NCBI GenBank assembly: GCA_905202125.1 | Contig: CAJKQX010000031.1 | Span: 1 to 26,409, forward strand | DNA from: an uncultured Prevotella sp. | GTDB taxonomy: Bacteria; Bacteroidota; Bacteroidia; Bacteroidales; Bacteroidaceae | DNA: 26,409 nt | Direction: 5' to 3' | Part shown: positions 24,361 to 26,409 of the stretch, one piece after another | How the letters are laid out: each line of letters opens with the position of its first letter | How positions within the stretch are numbered: position 1 is the stretch's first letter | Position numbers and translations under genes: made by a program | Notes under the pieces: generated by a model | What the model was told of the DNA's origin: nothing | Database searches by the model: none | Seen by the model: only the letters and a program-made list of their open reading frames with translations

Positions 24361-24381
24361 CGTTACGATAATTGTGTAACG
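24361..24381. promoter_or_regulatory. Palindrome at the transcription start, candidate operator
   Basis: CGTTAC (24361-24366) and GTAACG (24376-24381) form an inverted repeat that begins right after the -7 box and covers the expected start of transcription. Each half is followed by ATAA, so it also reads as a direct repeat. A repressor bound here would block the ATPase gene. The binding protein is unknown. Confidence 0.45.
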
Positions 24382-24397
24382 ATAAATAGGAAACGTA

Positions 24398-25522
24398 ATG
24401 AAGCCCAACAATCCTTTTCTGATAGCGGGATATCACAGTCCTGAGTTTTTCTGCGACCGTGAAGCGGAAACGACCACCATTCTTGAAGCCCTTCACAACG
24501 GGCGGAACATAACGCTCATGGCTCCTCGCCGTATGGGCAAGACGGGGTTGATACGCCATGTTTTCCATTGTCTCAAAGAGCAACGGCCGGACATTGTGAC
24601 ACTCTATATGGACATATTTTCCACACAGTCGTTGGGTGATTTTGTGCGTTTGTTGGCTAATACGGTATTGGGGCAGTTGGATACCCTGTCTCAAAAAGCA
24701 TTGGCCCGCGTGGGCCAGTTCATCCGCAGCTGTCGACCGGTGTTCACTTTCGACGAAGTGACCGGAGTCCCGAAGGTGACTGTGGATGTTTCTCCTGCCG
24801 ATGAAGAAAGTACGCTCAAGGAGATTTTCGATTATCTCGGTTCATCACGGAAGCGGTGCTGTATTGCCATCGACGAGTTTCAGCAGATAGCCGAATATCC
24901 CGAAAAAGGCGTCGAGGCCATGTTGCGTTCATATATACAGTTCCTGCCTGACGTGAATTTTATTTTTGCCGGAAGCAAGCAGCATGTCATGCAGGAGATG
25001 TTCGCATCGTCCAAGCGACCGTTTTATCAAAGCACACAGTTGCTCACCATCGGCACAATCGACCGCGATGTCTATGCCGACTTTGCAATGAGACATTTTG
25101 CCAATCACAGCACAAAGCTACCCCGTGAGGTGTTTTACGCGGTATATGAAAAATTCGACGGGCACACATGGTACATACAGAATGTGCTCAACCGTCTCTA
25201 TGGCTACGACCGTGATGTGGATACGGCGTTGGTGGCCTATGCCGTGACGCAGATTGTTGCCGAACAAAGTTATTCGTATGCCGATTTGTTGAAAGCTTAT
25301 CCGGCAGGTCATGTGCGCTTGCTCAAAGCTATTGCCAATGAATATTGTGTGAAAGAAGTGCTGGCCGGGAGTTTCATCAGCAAACACAATCTCCGTGCGG
25401 CAAGCAGTGTGAGTGCCGCTATGAAAAAACTTGTGGCAAACGAACTGGTTTATCATACCGCTGACGGATACATCGTCTACGACCGTTTCATGGGCGAATG
25501 GCTGCGTGGCCAGATGTTCTGA
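24398..25522 (+). CDS. AAA/ATPase_2-type ATP-binding protein
   Basis: A 374-residue cytoplasmic P-loop ATPase of the ATPase_2/archaeal-ATPase type, a STAND-like NTPase family abundant in Bacteroidales. The N-terminal FFCDREAET leads to Walker A APRRMGKTG (42-50), and Walker B is CCIAIDEFQQI (154-164). FIFAGSKQHVM contains a sensor-like residue. A C-terminal winged-helix-like part (about 300-374) ends in YIVYDRFMGEWL. Its job is not established; relatives are often linked to mobile elements or defence, but nothing next to it here demonstrates that. It has its own strong promoter, a candidate operator, and a terminator downstream, so it appears to be a single-gene unit. Confidence 0.85.
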   Translation: MKPNNPFLIAGYHSPEFFCDREAETTTILEALHNGRNITLMAPRRMGKTGLIRHVFHCLKEQRPDIVTLYMDIFSTQSLGDFVRLLANTVLGQLDTLSQKALARVGQFIRSCRPVFTFDEVTGVPKVTVDVSPADEESTLKEIFDYLGSSRKRCCIAIDEFQQIAEYPEKGVEAMLRSYIQFLPDVNFIFAGSKQHVMQEMFASSKRPFYQSTQLLTIGTIDRDVYADFAMRHFANHSTKLPREVFYAVYEKFDGHTWYIQNVLNRLYGYDRDVDTALVAYAVTQIVAEQSYSYADLLKAYPAGHVRLLKAIANEYCVKEVLAGSFISKHNLRAASSVSAAMKKLVANELVYHTADGYIVYDRFMGEWLRGQMF

Positions 25523-25552
25523 TGTAGGTTTTATCCTGATAAATTTATTGTA

Positions 25553-25595
25553 GGGCGTCTTTTTTGTATTTGCATACAAAAGTAATAAGGCGCCC
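25553..25595. terminator. Probable bidirectional terminator between convergent genes
   Basis: A compound stem: outer GGGCG (25553-25557) with CGCCC (25591-25595), and inner TTTTGTAT (25562-25569) with ATACAAAA (25574-25581). T-runs inside the stem suit both strands. It lies between the ATPase gene and the convergent small gene ending at 25602. Confidence 0.45.
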
Positions 25596-25601
25596 GGTAA
25601 A

Positions 25602-26036
25602 TCACCATTCGTATTCCTCGCTGAATCCGTCGTACACAGGTTCTTTCTCCCAATGGTTCTTTTTGCAAATCTTCCTTATCTCTTCCTGCATGGCAGGAGT
25701 GATGGGGCGGTCGCCCCTGCGGTAGAGGTAATACATCGTATGTCCGAAGTGCAATTCCAACGCATGGCGGATGCTCTGCTCCGTCTTGCGTGGCATCTCG
25801 TCATAAAACTTGGTCATACCGATGGCCATCCGGCGTTTCTCAGAACTTTTGAACTCGCTGCATCTGTCCGCGCCTATGTTCTTGTAGCCGGGGTTGATGG
25901 CGTTGACTATCAACAGGTCGTCCGGCACATAGTCTTTCAGTATCCATCTGAGACATTGCTCGCGTCTCGGGCAATGGTCGTTGAAACACAGCAGATAATT
26001 CTTGGAGTGTTCAGTGAAAATATCTTTCTCGTTCAT
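25602..26036 (-). CDS. Small cysteine-containing protein, possibly DUF6078-like
   Basis: A 144-residue soluble protein. The N-terminal half contains CFNDHCPRREQCLRW, with cysteines spaced 4 and 5 residues apart, and a fourth cysteine in DRCSEF. This arrangement suggests a zinc or other metal site. The middle is basic and helical, and the C-terminus is acidic-aromatic (FSEEYEW). I think it is close to the Bacteroidales family DUF6078, but that name is from memory and not certain. No function is known to me. It stands alone, convergent with the ATPase gene, with no strong promoter match upstream. Confidence 0.65.
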   Translation of the reverse strand: MNEKDIFTEHSKNYLLCFNDHCPRREQCLRWILKDYVPDDLLIVNAINPGYKNIGADRCSEFKSSEKRRMAIGMTKFYDEMPRKTEQSIRHALELHFGHTMYYLYRRGDRPITPAMQEEIRKICKKNHWEKEPVYDGFSEEYEW

Positions 26037-26225
26037 TTCTTATATCTTGGATTTATGAGAAAGTAAAGGTAATGATTTTTTCTGAATACACGCCACGCAT
26101 GCCGGGAAAAGTAAAAAGAAAGGCAGATAGGCGTCATTTCTTTTCATGTAAGAATCCGTGAGAATGCCCGATGTGAACCGGATGCGGGTGTGGAAAAAGC
26201 CTATACACGTTGCTCTTGTTGTGAT

Positions 26226-26317
26226 GTACGGACAGTACAAGGCCTTTGTACTGCTGGTACAAGAACCATGTACTGACGCTACAAAGCCCTTGTACTGACG
26301 CTACAAAGGCCATGTAG
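26226..26317. repeat. Tandem array of palindromes, 22-bp period (array 2)
   Basis: GTAC-type units begin at 26226, 26248, 26270, 26292 and, degenerate, 26314. Read as palindromes they are 17 bp each: 26235-26251 (GTACAAGGCCTTTGTAC), 26257-26273, 26279-26295 and 26301-26317, separated by 5-bp spacers (TGCTG, TGACG, TGACG). The other sequence between 26037 and 26409 shows no gene. The same 17 plus 5 layout is seen in array 1 at 11229, with different arms but a similar centre (GAACC or GGCC). Confidence 0.85.
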
Positions 26318-26409
26318 CGTTATGGAAATATCCTGTATGGATTATTTCATACTCTACGCGAGTTCGGGATAATTTTGTTTAGAAGAGCGTCAATTGTGCA
26401 GTATTCTCC

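Noticed and set aside
26226..26335. CRISPR array at the right edge
   Set aside because: Units are 22 bp with no room for unique spacers; the 5-bp spacers are nearly constant, and no cas genes are nearby.

Overview
The window looks like a chromosomal segment of a Bacteroidales gut-type bacterium (Bacteroides, Prevotella or Muribaculaceae relatives). The main reason is a set of promoters of the Bacteroidota form TTTG-N19-TAnnTTTG, perfect at 14857-14887 (minus) and 24330-24360 (plus). The protein families agree: an arm-type tyrosine recombinase, a Bacteroidota-like MnmE P-loop (GETNAGKST), a Wzi-family outer-membrane protein next to surface-glycan genes, and many secreted or lipoproteins. No rRNA, tRNA or CRISPR array was seen.

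Region 1 (1-3975) is the end of an integrated element. After the 3' end of an unidentified plus-strand gene come three minus-strand genes: a tyrosine recombinase, then a repeat-built 502-aa protein and a 258-aa protein of unknown function. The integrase faces the 3' end of mnmE across 227 bp full of phased and inverted repeats. The last 18 bases of mnmE encode FCIGK-stop, the same gene end used as attachment site by Salmonella genomic island 1, so this is probably the attachment junction.

Region 2 (3976-10970) is one leftward transcription unit: type III restriction subunit (res), modification methyltransferase (mod), free methionine-R-sulfoxide reductase (msrC) and the tRNA-modification GTPase mnmE. 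A defence system therefore sits immediately upstream of two housekeeping genes that have an integrated element on their other side.

Region 3 (10971-11777) is about 0.8 kb without a convincing gene, but rich in repeats. It includes a 22-bp-period array of palindromes.

Region 4 (11778-16636) is core-like and more GC-rich: secreted endonuclease/exonuclease/phosphatase, uracil-DNA-glycosylase-family protein and uridine kinase in an overlapping plus-strand run. Then come a DUF308/HdeD-like membrane protein, a histidine phosphatase with a clear terminator, and a secreted Ser/Gly/Arg-rich protein.

Region 5 (16861-24219) concerns the cell surface. A Wzi-family protein and a lipoprotein are on the plus strand. 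They converge on a minus-strand glycan cluster: glycosyltransferase 2, PglC-like phosphoglycosyl transferase, PLP aminotransferase, PglF/CapD-like 4,6-dehydratase and a second phosphoglycosyl transferase. Dehydratase, aminotransferase and transferase together are what is needed to make an amino-deoxy sugar nucleotide and load it on a lipid carrier.

Region 6 (24220-26409) has an AAA/ATPase_2-type protein with a strong promoter and a palindrome at its transcription start, a small cysteine-containing protein, and a second 22-bp-period palindromic array at the right edge. The two arrays differ in sequence but share the same 17-bp palindrome plus 5-bp spacer layout. That shared layout and the mnmE junction are the most notable observations.
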